Assembly (NCBI RefSeq): GCF_030553055.1
Contig: NZ_CP130713.1
Span: 434,001-498,000, forward strand
Origin: Streptomyces sp. XD-27
Lineage (GTDB): Bacteria; Actinomycetota; Actinomycetes; Streptomycetales; Streptomycetaceae
DNA: 64,000 nucleotides
Reading direction: 5' to 3'
Position numbers and translations under genes: made by a program. The notes under the pieces were generated by a model, which was given only the letters and a program-made list of their open reading frames with translations, searched no databases and was not told the origin of the DNA. Of this stretch, positions 1 through 8,472 are shown piece after piece. The stretch's first letter is position 1; every line of letters starts with the position of its first letter.

Positions 1-636
1 TTCGGCCGCGGCCCTGGCCAGCAGGTCCACGACCTCCTGGTCCGCGGTCTGGGAGAAGTCCCGATACCACTCCCCCACCGCGGCGAACCCCGCGGGCGCG
101 GACAGATACACCACCTCGTCCGCCTCGGCGCTCAGCGGGCCCAGCGCGCTCGGCGACGTCACCGGCACGGCCATGACGACGCGCGACGCGCCCTGGGCGC
201 GGGCCACGCGGCAGGCGGCCTCGGCCGTCGCACCGGTCGCGATGCCGTCGTCGACCACGACCACCGTGCGGCCCGCCAGGCTCAGCCGGGGCCTGTCGCC
301 TCGGAACCGCCGCGCCTGCCGGTCGAGTTCGGCCTCCTCGCGCCGTTCGACCTCCGCGAGCTCGTCCTTGCCGGCCCGGCTCATGCGGACGATGTCGTCG
401 TGGATGACGCGCGCCCCGCCCTCGCCGATGGCGCCGAAGCCCAGTTCCCGGTGGTAGGGCACGCCGAGTTTCCGGACGATGATGACGTCGAGCGGTGCGC
501 CGAGCGCGTGGGCGACCTCGTAGGCCACGGGGACCCCGCCCCGTGGCAGGCCGACGACGACCGGTCTCTCGTCGCGCAGCCGTTCCAGGCGTTCGGCGAG
601 GCGCCGTCCGGCGTCCGTGCGGTCGGTGAACAACAT
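1..636 (-). CDS. Phosphoribosyltransferase-domain protein, 3' end cut by window edge
   Basis: The frame starts at the ATG at 636-634 and is still open at base 1, so at least 212 residues are visible and the C-terminus is missing. It carries the PRPP-binding signature VVVVDDGIATGATAEAA near residues 125-141, where two acidic residues precede the GIATGAT loop that binds ribose phosphate. The N-terminal part reads VVVGLPRGGVPVAYEVAHAL and then LDVIIVRKLGVPYHRELGFGA, which is characteristic of the stand-alone actinobacterial phosphoribosyltransferases of about 210-220 residues, often found beside stress or dormancy genes. The precise substrate base cannot be inferred. The next gene upstream is the AraC regulator, oriented the same way. 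Confidence 0.85.
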   Translation of the reverse strand, partial: MLFTDRTDAGRRLAERLERLRDERPVVVGLPRGGVPVAYEVAHALGAPLDVIIVRKLGVPYHRELGFGAIGEGGARVIHDDIVRMSRAGKDELAEVERREEAELDRQARRFRGDRPRLSLAGRTVVVVDDGIATGATAEAACRVARAQGASRVVMAVPVTSPSALGPLSAEADEVVYLSAPAGFAAVGEWYRDFSQTADQEVVDLLARAAAE

Positions 637-691
637 GATCCGCTCCCAGCCCGGGGAGAGGTGGCAGGAAGAGTCGCCGCCCTCCTTCGAA

Positions 692-1648
692 TCAATCCGA
701 AATATCCTGGTTTGGCAAATGCTCACGTGAGGCCGCCGCACCATCCGGGCGGCCGTCCCGGGGGGCGCCACGACCGCCGCGCATGGCGTCACGGAACGCA
801 CCTGGCGCCTGGCCGGTGCGGTGCTGGAAGAACTTGGAGAAGTTGGCCGCGTCGGTGAACCCGGTCTGGGCCGCGACCCGCGACACCGACAGCTCGCTGT
901 GCGCGAGGAGCCGTCTCGCCTCCAGCACCACCCGGCGGTCGAGGAACTCCTTCGCGCCCACCCCGGCCGCCGCCAGCGTGGCCCGGGAGAGCGTACGCGG
1001 GGAGTATCCGAGCGCCTCCGCGTAGTCGGCGACCCGGTGGGTCCGCGCGAAGTCGCGTTCGACGGCGTCGCGGAAGCGCAGATACGTCTCGGAGGGCTCC
1101 GGCAGGGGGCTGCCCGCCGGCGCCCTCTGATGCGCGACGCACAGCACCAGGACGGCGAGCAGGTGGCGGAGCATCGCGGTGTGCACCTCGGCGGGCAGCC
1201 CGCGCCCCGACCGGAAGACGTACTCCAGATGCCGCAACGCCGCGCGCACCGCCTCGCGGTCCTCCCCCACCGGCTGCCACCACGTACCGCCGAACCGGTC
1301 GTCCAGCCGGGCGGCCCGGGCCGTCTCCGGCGCCAGGAAGCCTGGCTGGAACAGCACCAGCGTGCCCTCGATCGCCGTCAGGTCGCCGAACTGCTGCACC
1401 TGCCCCGGCCGCACCCACAGCACGCTGCCCGGCTTGAGCGTGTAGCCGGTGAAGTCGACGGTGTGCGAGGCGGTTCCCGACTCGATGGCGAACAGGGAGT
1501 GGAAGCGCGGCCGCTGCGGCGCGTCGAACTCGCCTTCCGGAGCCCGTCGGCGAAGCTCGCTCAGGGACATCACCTCGACGCCCGGCGAGGTCCCCGCCGG
1601 CGCCTGGTAGAGGATCTCGGGAATCGCATCGTGTCGCTTTTTCACCAT
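692..1648 (-). CDS. AraC-family transcriptional regulator
   Basis: 318 residues. The N-terminal half is a cupin-like effector domain (residues about 45-115, with TLKPGSVLWVRPGQVQQF). The C-terminal half holds two AraC helix-turn-helix motifs, roughly residues 190-290, ending in the family signature TGFTDAANFSKFFQHRTGQAPGAFR. This layout fits regulators that sense a small molecule and act on a neighbouring gene. The gene is divergent from the DsbA-like gene at 1745 with a 96-bp intergenic region, so that gene and the NAD(P)-binding gene behind it are its likeliest targets, which is inference. The last 20-25 residues are low-complexity and may be a disordered tail. Confidence 0.88.
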   Translation of the reverse strand: MVKKRHDAIPEILYQAPAGTSPGVEVMSLSELRRRAPEGEFDAPQRPRFHSLFAIESGTASHTVDFTGYTLKPGSVLWVRPGQVQQFGDLTAIEGTLVLFQPGFLAPETARAARLDDRFGGTWWQPVGEDREAVRAALRHLEYVFRSGRGLPAEVHTAMLRHLLAVLVLCVAHQRAPAGSPLPEPSETYLRFRDAVERDFARTHRVADYAEALGYSPRTLSRATLAAAGVGAKEFLDRRVVLEARRLLAHSELSVSRVAAQTGFTDAANFSKFFQHRTGQAPGAFRDAMRGGRGAPRDGRPDGAAASREHLPNQDISD

Positions 1649-1744
1649 GGCGAGTCACCACGCTACCTCGTTCACCTGCGGCGACGGACGTAGCGTGGAC
1701 ATCGTTGACCGAAACGGTCCCAGGAGAGTGCAAGGAGTCCCCGC

Positions 1745-2377
1745 ATGGTCCACGAGCGCGTCCGTCTCACGTACGCCTTCGACGCGTACTGCGGCTGGTG
1801 CTACGGCTTCGGCCCGGCGCTGCGCGCCTTCGCGGCGGGCAACGCCGACCGCGTCGAGGTCCAGGTCCGCAGCGGCGGCCTGTTCAGCGGCGGCCGGGCC
1901 GCGCCCTTGTCGGCGTTTCCGTACATCCCCGCGGCGAACGAGCGCATAGCCGAGCTGACCGGCGCGGAGTTCGGCGCGCCGTTCCAGGCCCTGCTCGCGG
2001 ACGGCCGCATGGTCCTGGACTCGGCCGGCCCGGCGGTCGGGCTGGTGGCCCTGCGCCGCCAGGCGCCGTCCCGGCAGGTCGAGTTCGCGGGCGCGCTCCA
2101 GCGGGCGTTCTTCCGCGACGGACTGGACCTGTCCGCCCCCGCGACGTACGAGGTCCTGGCCGACCGGCTCGGTCTCGACCCGCGCGCGGTGACCGGGGCG
2201 CTGGACGATCCGGCCGTGCGCGCCGAGGCCCGGCAGGACGTGCGCGAGGTCCGCGCGATCGGCGTCGAGGGCTTCCCGACCCTGTTGCTCCACACCCCCG
2301 GCGGGCCCCGGCGGCTCGGCGGCCCGGTCTCCTCGGCGGACGAGCTGGCCGCGGCGCTGGACCGGCATCTGGCCTGA
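1745..2377 (+). CDS. DsbA-family thioredoxin-fold oxidoreductase
   Basis: 210 residues. The active-site motif CGWC lies at residues 16-19, directly after the first beta strand (LTYAFDAYCGWCYGFG), as in the FrnE/DsbA-like family. The insertion typical of DsbA follows, and the fold closes with the cis-proline loop VEGFPTLLL around residues 176-184. No signal peptide is visible, so the protein should be cytoplasmic, unlike periplasmic DsbA. A likely function is thiol-disulfide exchange or glutathione/mycothiol-linked isomerisation. The divergent AraC gene and the co-directional NmrA-like and HxlR genes suggest a redox or electrophile stress setting. The ATG is preceded by AAGGAG at about 1734. 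Confidence 0.85.
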   Translation: MVHERVRLTYAFDAYCGWCYGFGPALRAFAAGNADRVEVQVRSGGLFSGGRAAPLSAFPYIPAANERIAELTGAEFGAPFQALLADGRMVLDSAGPAVGLVALRRQAPSRQVEFAGALQRAFFRDGLDLSAPATYEVLADRLGLDPRAVTGALDDPAVRAEARQDVREVRAIGVEGFPTLLLHTPGGPRRLGGPVSSADELAAALDRHLA

Positions 2378-2474
2378 ACCCGACCGCCCCGGCGCCTGGC
2401 CCCTCCGGCCGCTGAGGCCCCCTCCCCTCTCGGGCGGCTCCGCTGCCGCCCTTTCGATTACCAAGGAGAACACC

Positions 2475-3125
2475 ATGACCAAGATCGCCCTGTTCGGCGC
2501 CACCGGCACCATCGGCCAGCGTGTACGGGACGAGGCCCTGTCCCGCGGCCACGAGGTGACCGCCGTCGTCCGCGACCCCGCCAAGCTGACCGCCGACCAC
2601 CCGAAGCTCACCGTCATCAGCGGTGACGTCCTGGACCCGGCGTCCGTCGCCGCGGTGGCCGAGGGGCAGGACGTCGTGGTCAGCGCCGTCGGCGGCGGTG
2701 ACGGGCCGGGCCACCAGCGGCTCATCCCGGCTGCCGCCCGGTCCCTGGTGGCGGGGCTGCGCACGCTCGGCGACCGCGCGCCGCGGCTGATCGCGGTCGG
2801 CGGCGCGGGGAGCCTGGAGACCGCGCCCGGGGTGCGGGTGTGGGACGCCCCGGGCCTGCCGGACTGGCTGCTGCAGATCATGCACGCCCACGGCGAGGCG
2901 CTGGACTACCTGCGCACGGTCGGGGACGTCCGCTGGACCAGCCTCAGCCCGGCGGCCACCATCGAGCCGGGCGAGCGCACGGGGACGTACCGCACGGGAG
3001 ACGACGAGCTGGTCACCGACGCGGACGGCAACAGCTACATCACCGCCGAGGACTACGCCGTCGCGCTCGTCGACGAGGTCGAGAGCCCGCGGCACGTCGG
3101 CCGCAGGTTCACCGTCGCCCGCTGA
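2475..3125 (+). CDS. NAD(P)-binding NmrA/SDR-like oxidoreductase
   Basis: 216 residues with an N-terminal Rossmann motif GATGTIG (residues 8-14) following the first strand TKIALF. The dinucleotide-specificity region reads HEVTAVVRDPAKL. The protein lacks the YxxxK catalytic pair of classical short-chain dehydrogenases and matches the atypical SDR group related to NmrA, flavin reductase and YwnB-like proteins (length usually 200-220). A good ribosome-binding site (AAGGAGA) sits before the ATG. The HxlR regulator at 3219 follows in the same direction, a very common pairing in which HxlR controls an SDR or quinone reductase. Confidence 0.85.
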   Translation: MTKIALFGATGTIGQRVRDEALSRGHEVTAVVRDPAKLTADHPKLTVISGDVLDPASVAAVAEGQDVVVSAVGGGDGPGHQRLIPAAARSLVAGLRTLGDRAPRLIAVGGAGSLETAPGVRVWDAPGLPDWLLQIMHAHGEALDYLRTVGDVRWTSLSPAATIEPGERTGTYRTGDDELVTDADGNSYITAEDYAVALVDEVESPRHVGRRFTVAR

Positions 3126-3218
3126 CGACCGGGTCCGCCCCCTCTCCCCTGGCCGAAGTCCCTTGTCCGAAGCGGCTGTCGGACGCGGTTGTCAGACCCG
3201 GCCCGTAGAGTCGGAGGC

Positions 3219-3557
3219 ATGAAGAAGGGTTCGTATGTCTGCGCCACGGACGCCGCCATGGACGTCGTCGGCGGCAAATGGAAGGTGACGATCCTGTGGG
3301 CGCTCTACCACCACGCCCCGCGCTTCGGTGAGCTGCGCCGTCTCATACCCGGCATCAGCGAGAAGGTGCTGGTCCAGCAGCTGAGGGAGCTGGAGGCGGT
3401 CGGGCTGGTGCACCGCGAGGTCTACGACGAGCTGCCGCTGCGCGTGGAGTACTCCCTGACCCCGTCCGGAGTCGCCCTCAACGAGGCCCTGGAGCCGCTC
3501 GGCGCCTGGGCGAAGGAGCACCTCCCCGCCGCCGGAGTGGAGATCGCGCACGTCTGA
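3219..3557 (+). CDS. HxlR-family transcriptional regulator
   Basis: 112 residues forming a single winged-helix domain: MKKGSYVCATDAAMDVVGGKW, then RFGELRRLIPGISEKVLVQQLRELEAVGLVHR and a wing with the usual YSLTPSG. Cys8 is the conserved N-terminal cysteine that senses electrophiles or oxidants in HypR/QorR-type members. The ATG at 3219 was preferred over an in-frame start 30 bases upstream because it follows a clear GGAGG. The gene probably regulates the upstream NmrA-like gene. Confidence 0.88.
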   Translation: MKKGSYVCATDAAMDVVGGKWKVTILWALYHHAPRFGELRRLIPGISEKVLVQQLRELEAVGLVHREVYDELPLRVEYSLTPSGVALNEALEPLGAWAKEHLPAAGVEIAHV

Positions 3558-3574
3558 GGCCGCTTGAGGCAACC

Positions 3575-3790
3575 ACCGGGGCCGGACTCGGTGAGGGCGG
3601 TGCAGTCGTTGCGGTTGCCCGGCAGCGGGCCGCCGACGGCGAGCGCGAGGGCGGGCTTCGGCGTGCACCACGACCGGCAGGTTTGCCGAGTAGGGGCGAA
3701 CTGTCGGCCTTGATCCGTGCCGCCTGCACCAGACGGCGGAACTGGGCCTGTCGGCCGATGTGATCGCTGAGCTCGTCGCCGAGCTCGGCC
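3575..3790 (-). pseudogene. Decayed IS5-type transposase fragment
   Basis: Read on the minus strand, pieces of an IS5-family transposase can be recognised. One segment reads PALALAVGGPLPGNRNDC, which matches the conserved region around the second catalytic aspartate of Streptomyces IS5-like elements. An upstream piece resembles the linker FRRLVQAARIKADSSP. No start, no complete DDE triad and no intact frame remain. The fragment separates the HxlR gene from the crotonyl-CoA reductase relic and marks an old insertion or deletion event. I identified it by memory of the family motif, not by search. Confidence 0.5.
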
Positions 3791-3803
3791 CGTTGTGGCA
3801 TGA

Positions 3804-4182
3804 ATGTCGCCAGGCGAGGCACGTGCCCGGCGCGGCGGCACCATCGTGACCAGCGGGTCGAGCACGGGATACCAGCACGCCTTCGACAACCGCTACCTGT
3901 GGATGCGCTTGAAGAAGGTCATCGGCAGCCACGGGGCGAATCTCCACGAACGAGCAGTGGCAGACGAACCGCCTCATCCAGCGTGACCGGGTGCTCCCGA
4001 TGCTGTCCGAGGTGTATCCGTTCCAGGAAACGGCAGAGGCCGCACGCAGGGTTCAGCTGAACGATCACCTCGGCGAGCTCGGTGTGCTCTGCCTGGCGCC
4101 GTCGCCCGGGCTGGGCGTCACCGATGCCACGCTTCGCTCCCGGATCGGCGAGGACCGTATCACCTCGCTGATGGCGGCATGA
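3804..4182 (+). pseudogene. Crotonyl-CoA carboxylase/reductase C-terminal relic
   Basis: Only the last quarter of the protein is left. It reads GGTIVTSGSSTGYQHAFDN then YLWMRLKKVIGSHGANLHE, and after a +1 frame change near 3949 (one extra base, not in a homopolymer) QWQTNRLIQRDRVLPMLSEV and LGELGVLCLAPSPGLGV. These segments align with the C-terminal nucleotide-binding and tail region of Ccr, the ethylmalonyl-CoA pathway enzyme that reductively carboxylates crotonyl-CoA. The remaining 330 or so N-terminal residues, including the CO2-binding part, are absent. Because it is truncated and frameshifted outside a homopolymer, I regard it as truly dead. Confidence 0.72.
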
Positions 4183-4895
4183 CGACACCGGTTTCCAGCC
4201 GGCGTCGCGCAGGGCGCGCGCCACTGCCAACTCGTCGAGCCGGGGTGCGCCGGGTCTTCACCTCCCGCGACTCCCTTAAGGCTTCGGGAACGCCGGATCC
4301 TTCCAGCACGTCCGGCACGGTCATCGGCCTGACCGGCCCGCCAGGCGTCGGTAAGTCGACGTTCATCTCGTGCCTCGTCACCGAGTACCGGCGGCGCGGG
4401 AAGCGCGTGGCGGTGCTCTGCTTCGCCCCCTCGTCTCCGCTGACCGGCGGCGCGCTGCTCGGCGACCGCATCGGCATGCAGGAGCATTCCGACGACCCCG
4501 GGGTGTTCATCCGGTCAGTGTCCAGCCGCGGTCATCTCGGCGGGCTCTCGGCCACGGCCCGACCCATGATCTCGATCCTCTGCGAGGTCGGCTTCGACGT
4601 CATCCTGATCGAGACGGTCGGCGCCGGGCAGTCGGAAGTGGAGATCGCATCCGTCGCGGACCGCACCCTCGTCGTCCTCGCGCCCGGAACAGGCGACGGC
4701 ATCCAGATGGCCAAGGCCGGCGTCCTGGAAATCGCCGACCTTTACGTGGTGAACAAGGCGGATCAGGACGGGGTCCAGGCGATGGTCCGCGAACTCCGAG
4801 CCATGGTCGAGCTCGGCACGCGCACCATCCCCATCGTGACGACGACCGCCAGTCGTCGCGAAGGAGCCGCGGAGGTCATCGCGGCCCTTGGATGA
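4179..4895 (+). CDS. MeaB/ArgK-type P-loop GTPase, probably truncated
   Basis: 238 residues. The G domain is clear: Walker A GPPGVGKST (53-61), then a DVILIETVGAGQSE switch region, and NKAD as the guanine-specificity motif. This is the MeaB/MMAA chaperone family that protects and loads B12 into methylmalonyl-CoA-type mutases. Family members are about 310-330 residues. Here the N-terminal 45 residues do not look like the usual helical region, and the C-terminal dimerisation arm is missing after EVIAAL. It lies directly behind the Ccr relic, so the two were probably part of one acyl-CoA pathway locus. It may encode a minimal GTPase or be a remnant. No mutase gene is present in the window. Confidence 0.65.
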   Translation: MTTPVSSRRRAGRAPLPTRRAGVRRVFTSRDSLKASGTPDPSSTSGTVIGLTGPPGVGKSTFISCLVTEYRRRGKRVAVLCFAPSSPLTGGALLGDRIGMQEHSDDPGVFIRSVSSRGHLGGLSATARPMISILCEVGFDVILIETVGAGQSEVEIASVADRTLVVLAPGTGDGIQMAKAGVLEIADLYVVNKADQDGVQAMVRELRAMVELGTRTIPIVTTTASRREGAAEVIAALG

Positions 4896-4933
4896 TCGCA
4901 AAGCCGGGAAGTGCTTCTGCCTCGCAACGACAG

Positions 4934-5518
4934 CTATGACGGCGGTTGTGCCGGGTTCTCGTTCAGCAGGGGGAACAGCCTGGTGATCGCGGCTACGGCC
5001 ATGGTCCCCGCGGGGCGTGCGGCGGGTCGCTGGTCTCGTTCGCGGTAGTCGGCCAGTAGGCGGCGGATGGAGGCGGCGAGTTCGGCCATCTCCGCTGGAG
5101 TGAGGTGGACCACGGCGCTGAAGGACTCATCGTGCTGCCACTCGGCCGGCGCCTGGTCCCGATGGCCCAGCCAGTGCTGGTAGCTCTCGTCCTCCAGTCC
5201 GCGTGCGAGCTCGTCGAACTGTTCCGGTGCCTCCTGATCGGAGCGCTGGGAGGGCTCCCAACGGAGCCGCCATGGCCGTGCCCGCCCGCCTTTGCGCGGC
5301 ACTTCTTCGATGAGGCCGTGCCGGGCGAGTTGGCGCAGGTGAAAGGAGCAGAGGCCGGAGCTGTGGCCGAGGCGGGCGGCGGCCTGCGTGGACGTGACGG
5401 TGCCGACCTCGGCGAGCAGGTCCAGCAAGGCGACGCGCACGGGATGGTTGGGGAGTGGCTGCCGGGCGCGGCGCAACGGCCGGTCCGTGGATGCTGCTTG
5501 ACGGTTTTCATCGCTCAC
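4934..5518 (-). CDS. ArsR-like winged-helix regulator
   Basis: 194 residues. The N-terminal 80 residues form an ArsR/HTH_20 domain (NHPVRVALLDLLAEVGTVTS, then TQAAARLGHSSGLCSFHLRQLARHGLIEEV, wing with GGRARPWRL). The C-terminal half is helical and acidic and has no recognised ligand motif. No metal-binding CxC motif is seen, so metal sensing is not supported. Such proteins usually regulate an adjacent transporter. Here the divergent neighbour is the peptide deformylase at 5626, with a 107-bp promoter region containing an A/T-richer stretch near 5520-5545. Confidence 0.8.
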   Translation of the reverse strand: MSDENRQAASTDRPLRRARQPLPNHPVRVALLDLLAEVGTVTSTQAAARLGHSSGLCSFHLRQLARHGLIEEVPRKGGRARPWRLRWEPSQRSDQEAPEQFDELARGLEDESYQHWLGHRDQAPAEWQHDESFSAVVHLTPAEMAELAASIRRLLADYRERDQRPAARPAGTMAVAAITRLFPLLNENPAQPPS

Positions 5519-5625
5519 TTTGCAAAGGTTGCTACTTTGGAAAGCATTCGGTCAAGCTGGGCCACAGTCGGCCGGGATCTCCGTCCCCGGCCGGCTCGCG
5601 CATGTGCGGAAGGCGTTGAAACTCC

Positions 5626-6285
5626 ATGACTGTTCGGTTCGGTGACACTTCGCAGGACCGCCGAGTACGAGTGCAGGGCGAACCCGTCGATTCCTACCCG
5701 CGGTTCGCTCCGGAGGTCGAACGGGGTGCGGTGCGCCGCATCACCGTCGTCGGAGAGGAGATTCTGCATCAACGGTGCCAGGAGGTGACCGAGTTCGGCA
5801 GTCCGGCGCTTTCTCAGCTGATCGACGACATGTTCGCCACGAACCAGGTGGCAGAAGGCGCGGGGCTCGCCGCCAACCAGATCGACGTGGATCTGCAGTT
5901 GTTCGTGTGGGACATCACGGATGAGTGGGGGGTGCGCCACGTCGGGCACATCGCCAACCCGGTCCTGAACGAGATCGCGGCCGACGAGCGCGTGCTGATC
6001 GAAGAACCCGAAGGATGCCTGTCCGTTCCCGGCCCCTACCGTGTGGTGCCCCGCCTCGACCGCGCCGTCGTACGAGGCTTCGACAAGGACGGCAAGCCCC
6101 TGGTGATCGAGGGCAGGGGCTACTTCGCCCGGTGCCTCCAGCACGAGACCGACCATCTTCACGGTCACCTCTATCTGGACCGGCTCGCCCAGCGGGAACG
6201 GAAATCAGCGCTCCGCGAGATGGCTGAGTCCAAGGACAAGATGTTCGCCCGGCGAGCCACCACGGCCAAGAAACTGGGCAAGTGA
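5626..6285 (+). CDS. def: Peptide deformylase
   Basis: 219 residues with all three metal-site motifs in order: GAGLAANQ (78-85), EGCLS (129-133) and QHETDH (172-177). The cysteine of motif 2 and the two histidines of motif 3 ligate Fe(II), and the glutamate of motif 3 is the general acid/base. The enzyme removes formyl groups from nascent N-formyl-methionine peptides in the cytoplasm. The N-terminus carries a 35-residue extension before the first conserved strand, which is common in actinobacterial copies. It stands alone and is not next to fmt or a housekeeping translation operon, so it may be a second copy; that cannot be decided from this window. Confidence 0.92.
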   Translation: MTVRFGDTSQDRRVRVQGEPVDSYPRFAPEVERGAVRRITVVGEEILHQRCQEVTEFGSPALSQLIDDMFATNQVAEGAGLAANQIDVDLQLFVWDITDEWGVRHVGHIANPVLNEIAADERVLIEEPEGCLSVPGPYRVVPRLDRAVVRGFDKDGKPLVIEGRGYFARCLQHETDHLHGHLYLDRLAQRERKSALREMAESKDKMFARRATTAKKLGK

Positions 6286-6515
6286 CCACACGGGGCGGCG
6301 GTACGGAATCCCCACGGGGCGCGTTCGCGCCTCCTGAGACACGCCGAAGAGCCTTGAGCCCCTGCCGGTCTCCTGCAGAGACTGATCGGCCGCCGGTGTG
6401 GACCAGCGCCTGAGTCGCGGTTGCGGCAGGCCGGCCTCCCCCTCCGGGTGACGGATGTCTTACGTCCTGGCGCGGGAGAGAGTGCACGGCCGTCGCGGCC
6501 CGTAGCGTCGGTCTC

Positions 6516-7573
6516 ATGCGAGTACTGGTCACAGGAGGCGCGGGGTTCATCGGTTCGCACATCGTCACGGCTCTGGCTGAGCGGGGCCACGAACCGGTGG
6601 TGCTGGATGCCTTGCTTCCCACCGCACATCAAGGCACCCCGGTTTCGGCCGGCGTGGAACTGATCCCTGGCGATGTGCGGGACGCGGCGGTCGTGAGGCG
6701 GGCGCTGCGCGGAGTCGACGCTGTCTGCCATCAGGCCGCGATGGTCGGCCTCGGCAGGGATTTCGCCGACGCGCCCGATTATGTGAGCTGCAATGACCTG
6801 GGCACGGCCACACTCCTGGCCGCGGCGGCGGAGGCCGGTGTGCGGGATGTGGCGCTGGCCGGGTCCATGGTCGTCTACGGGGAGGGCCGCTACGAGTGCC
6901 CGCGCCACGGGGTGGTCCGGCCGGGCCCGCGGGCGACGGCCGATCTTTCGGCCGGGCGCTTCGATCCGCCGTGCCCGCGGTGCGGTTCCCGGCTGCACCC
7001 TGGGCTGGTGGACGAGGACGCCCCGGCCGATCCGCGCAATGTGTATGCCACGACCAAGCTGGCGCAGGAGCATCTGACCGCTGCCTGGGCTCGTGTCACG
7101 GGAGGGCGGGCCACGTCGCTGCGCTATCACAACGTCTACGGGCCGGGATGCCCCGGGACACCCCGTACGCCGGTGTGGCGTCCTTCTTCCGGTCGGCGCT
7201 GGCCCGGGGTGAGGCGCCGCGGGTGTTCGAGGACGGCGCCCAGCGACGCGACTTCGTGCATGTCCGGGATGTCGCTTCGGCAAATGTGGCGGCCCTGGAG
7301 GCGGTCGGTGAGCAGGAGGCGGGCACGCTCGTCGTGTACAACACCGGCAGCGGCGAGCCGCACACCGTCGGCGAGATGGCCGCGGTACTGACCGCTGCGC
7401 ACGGCGGGCCCGAACCGGTCATCACGGGCGAGTTCCGGCTCGGCGACGTACGGCACATCACCGCCGACTCGCGACGGCTGCGCCGGGATCTCGGCTGGCT
7501 TCCCCGGGTCGGCTTCCACGCGGGCATGGCGGAGTTCGCCCGCGCGGGTCAGCGGGCGCCGGCGTCGCGGTGA
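6516..7573 (+). CDS. NDP-sugar epimerase/dehydratase (apparent frameshift)
   Basis: Extended SDR with GGAGFIG at residues 7-13, a catalytic YxxxK seen as YATTK, and the characteristic SLRYHNVYGPG motif. Between residues about 125 and 165 it holds a small cysteine cluster (YECPRHG and PPCPRCGSRL) that resembles a zinc ribbon inserted in the sugar-binding lobe, known from actinobacterial homologues. The frame breaks at the GGG at 7145-7147. One additional G there restores YGPGMPRDTPYAGV and joins the two frames into a protein of 352 residues ending at 7573. It heads a co-directional set with two glycosyltransferase-like genes. Confidence 0.8.
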
Positions 7574-7797
7574 ACCGGATTCCGCGATCCCCCCGCATCC
7601 GTCGGTGACGGAGAGCACCAGCGAGTCGGCGCGGCGTTCTGCGGCGACGGCGACCAGGACCCGGCCCGGTGCTGGATTGCTCATGGCGCCGGCGTCGCAT
7701 CCGGTTCGCGTCGGTGTCCCGTCCCGGGTCCGGGGCCGGTGGCGATGTCCGCGTTTCGTAAGGACAATGTCCGTTTTATCTGTGCCGGATTCGTACG

Positions 7798-8472
7798 GTG
7801 AGGGTCGTGACCGTTGATGTCGTACTCCCCTGTCTGAACGAGGCCGAGGCACTTCCCTGGGTCCTGGAACGCGTCCCCGCCGGATGGCGGGCGATCGTCG
7901 TGGACAACGGCTCCACGGACGGCTCCCCCGGCATCGCCCGGGAGCTGGGTGCCACCGTGGTGCGCGAGTCCCGGCGCGGCTTCGGCGCCGCCTGCCATGC
8001 CGGCCTGACGGCTGCCGAGGCGGACATCGTCTGCTTCTGCGACTGTGATGCCTCCCTGGATCCCGGCCTCCTGGCTCCGTTCGCCCGCTCGGTGGCCGAC
8101 GGCCAGACCGATCTGATGCTGGGCCGACGGCGGCCGAAGGGCAGCGGCGCCTGGCCGTTGCACGCGCGGGCGGGGAATCTGGCGCTGTCGTGGATGCTGC
8201 GCAGGCGCACCGGGCTGGACCTGCACGATCTGGGGCCTATGCGGGCCGCGCGTCGTGAGGACCTGCTCGGTCTCCGGCTGACGGACCGGCGCAGCGGCTA
8301 TCCGCTGCAGATGGTGGTGCGCGCCGCGGATGCCGGCTGGCGGGTGCGGGAGGTCGACGTGCCGTATCTGCCACGGGCCGGGAAATCCAAGGTCACCGGG
8401 ACCTGGCGGGGCACCTGGCAGACCGTCCACGACATGCGCCGGGTGCTGGCCGAGGCGGGTGACGGCCGGTGA
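7798..8472 (+). CDS. Family 2 glycosyltransferase
   Basis: 224 residues, GTG start. GT-A fold motifs are visible: VDVVLPCLNEAEALPWVLE at the nucleotide-binding strand, VVDNGSTDGS, and an acidic CDCDAS corresponding to the DXD metal site. No membrane helices follow, so it is the short DPMS-like soluble type that transfers from an NDP-sugar to a lipid or small acceptor. The stop overlaps the next start (GTGA at 8469-8472), which implies translational coupling. Neighbouring epimerase and membrane glycosyltransferase genes suggest synthesis of a polyprenyl-linked or surface sugar. Confidence 0.88.
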   Translation: MRVVTVDVVLPCLNEAEALPWVLERVPAGWRAIVVDNGSTDGSPGIARELGATVVRESRRGFGAACHAGLTAAEADIVCFCDCDASLDPGLLAPFARSVADGQTDLMLGRRRPKGSGAWPLHARAGNLALSWMLRRRTGLDLHDLGPMRAARREDLLGLRLTDRRSGYPLQMVVRAADAGWRVREVDVPYLPRAGKSKVTGTWRGTWQTVHDMRRVLAEAGDGR

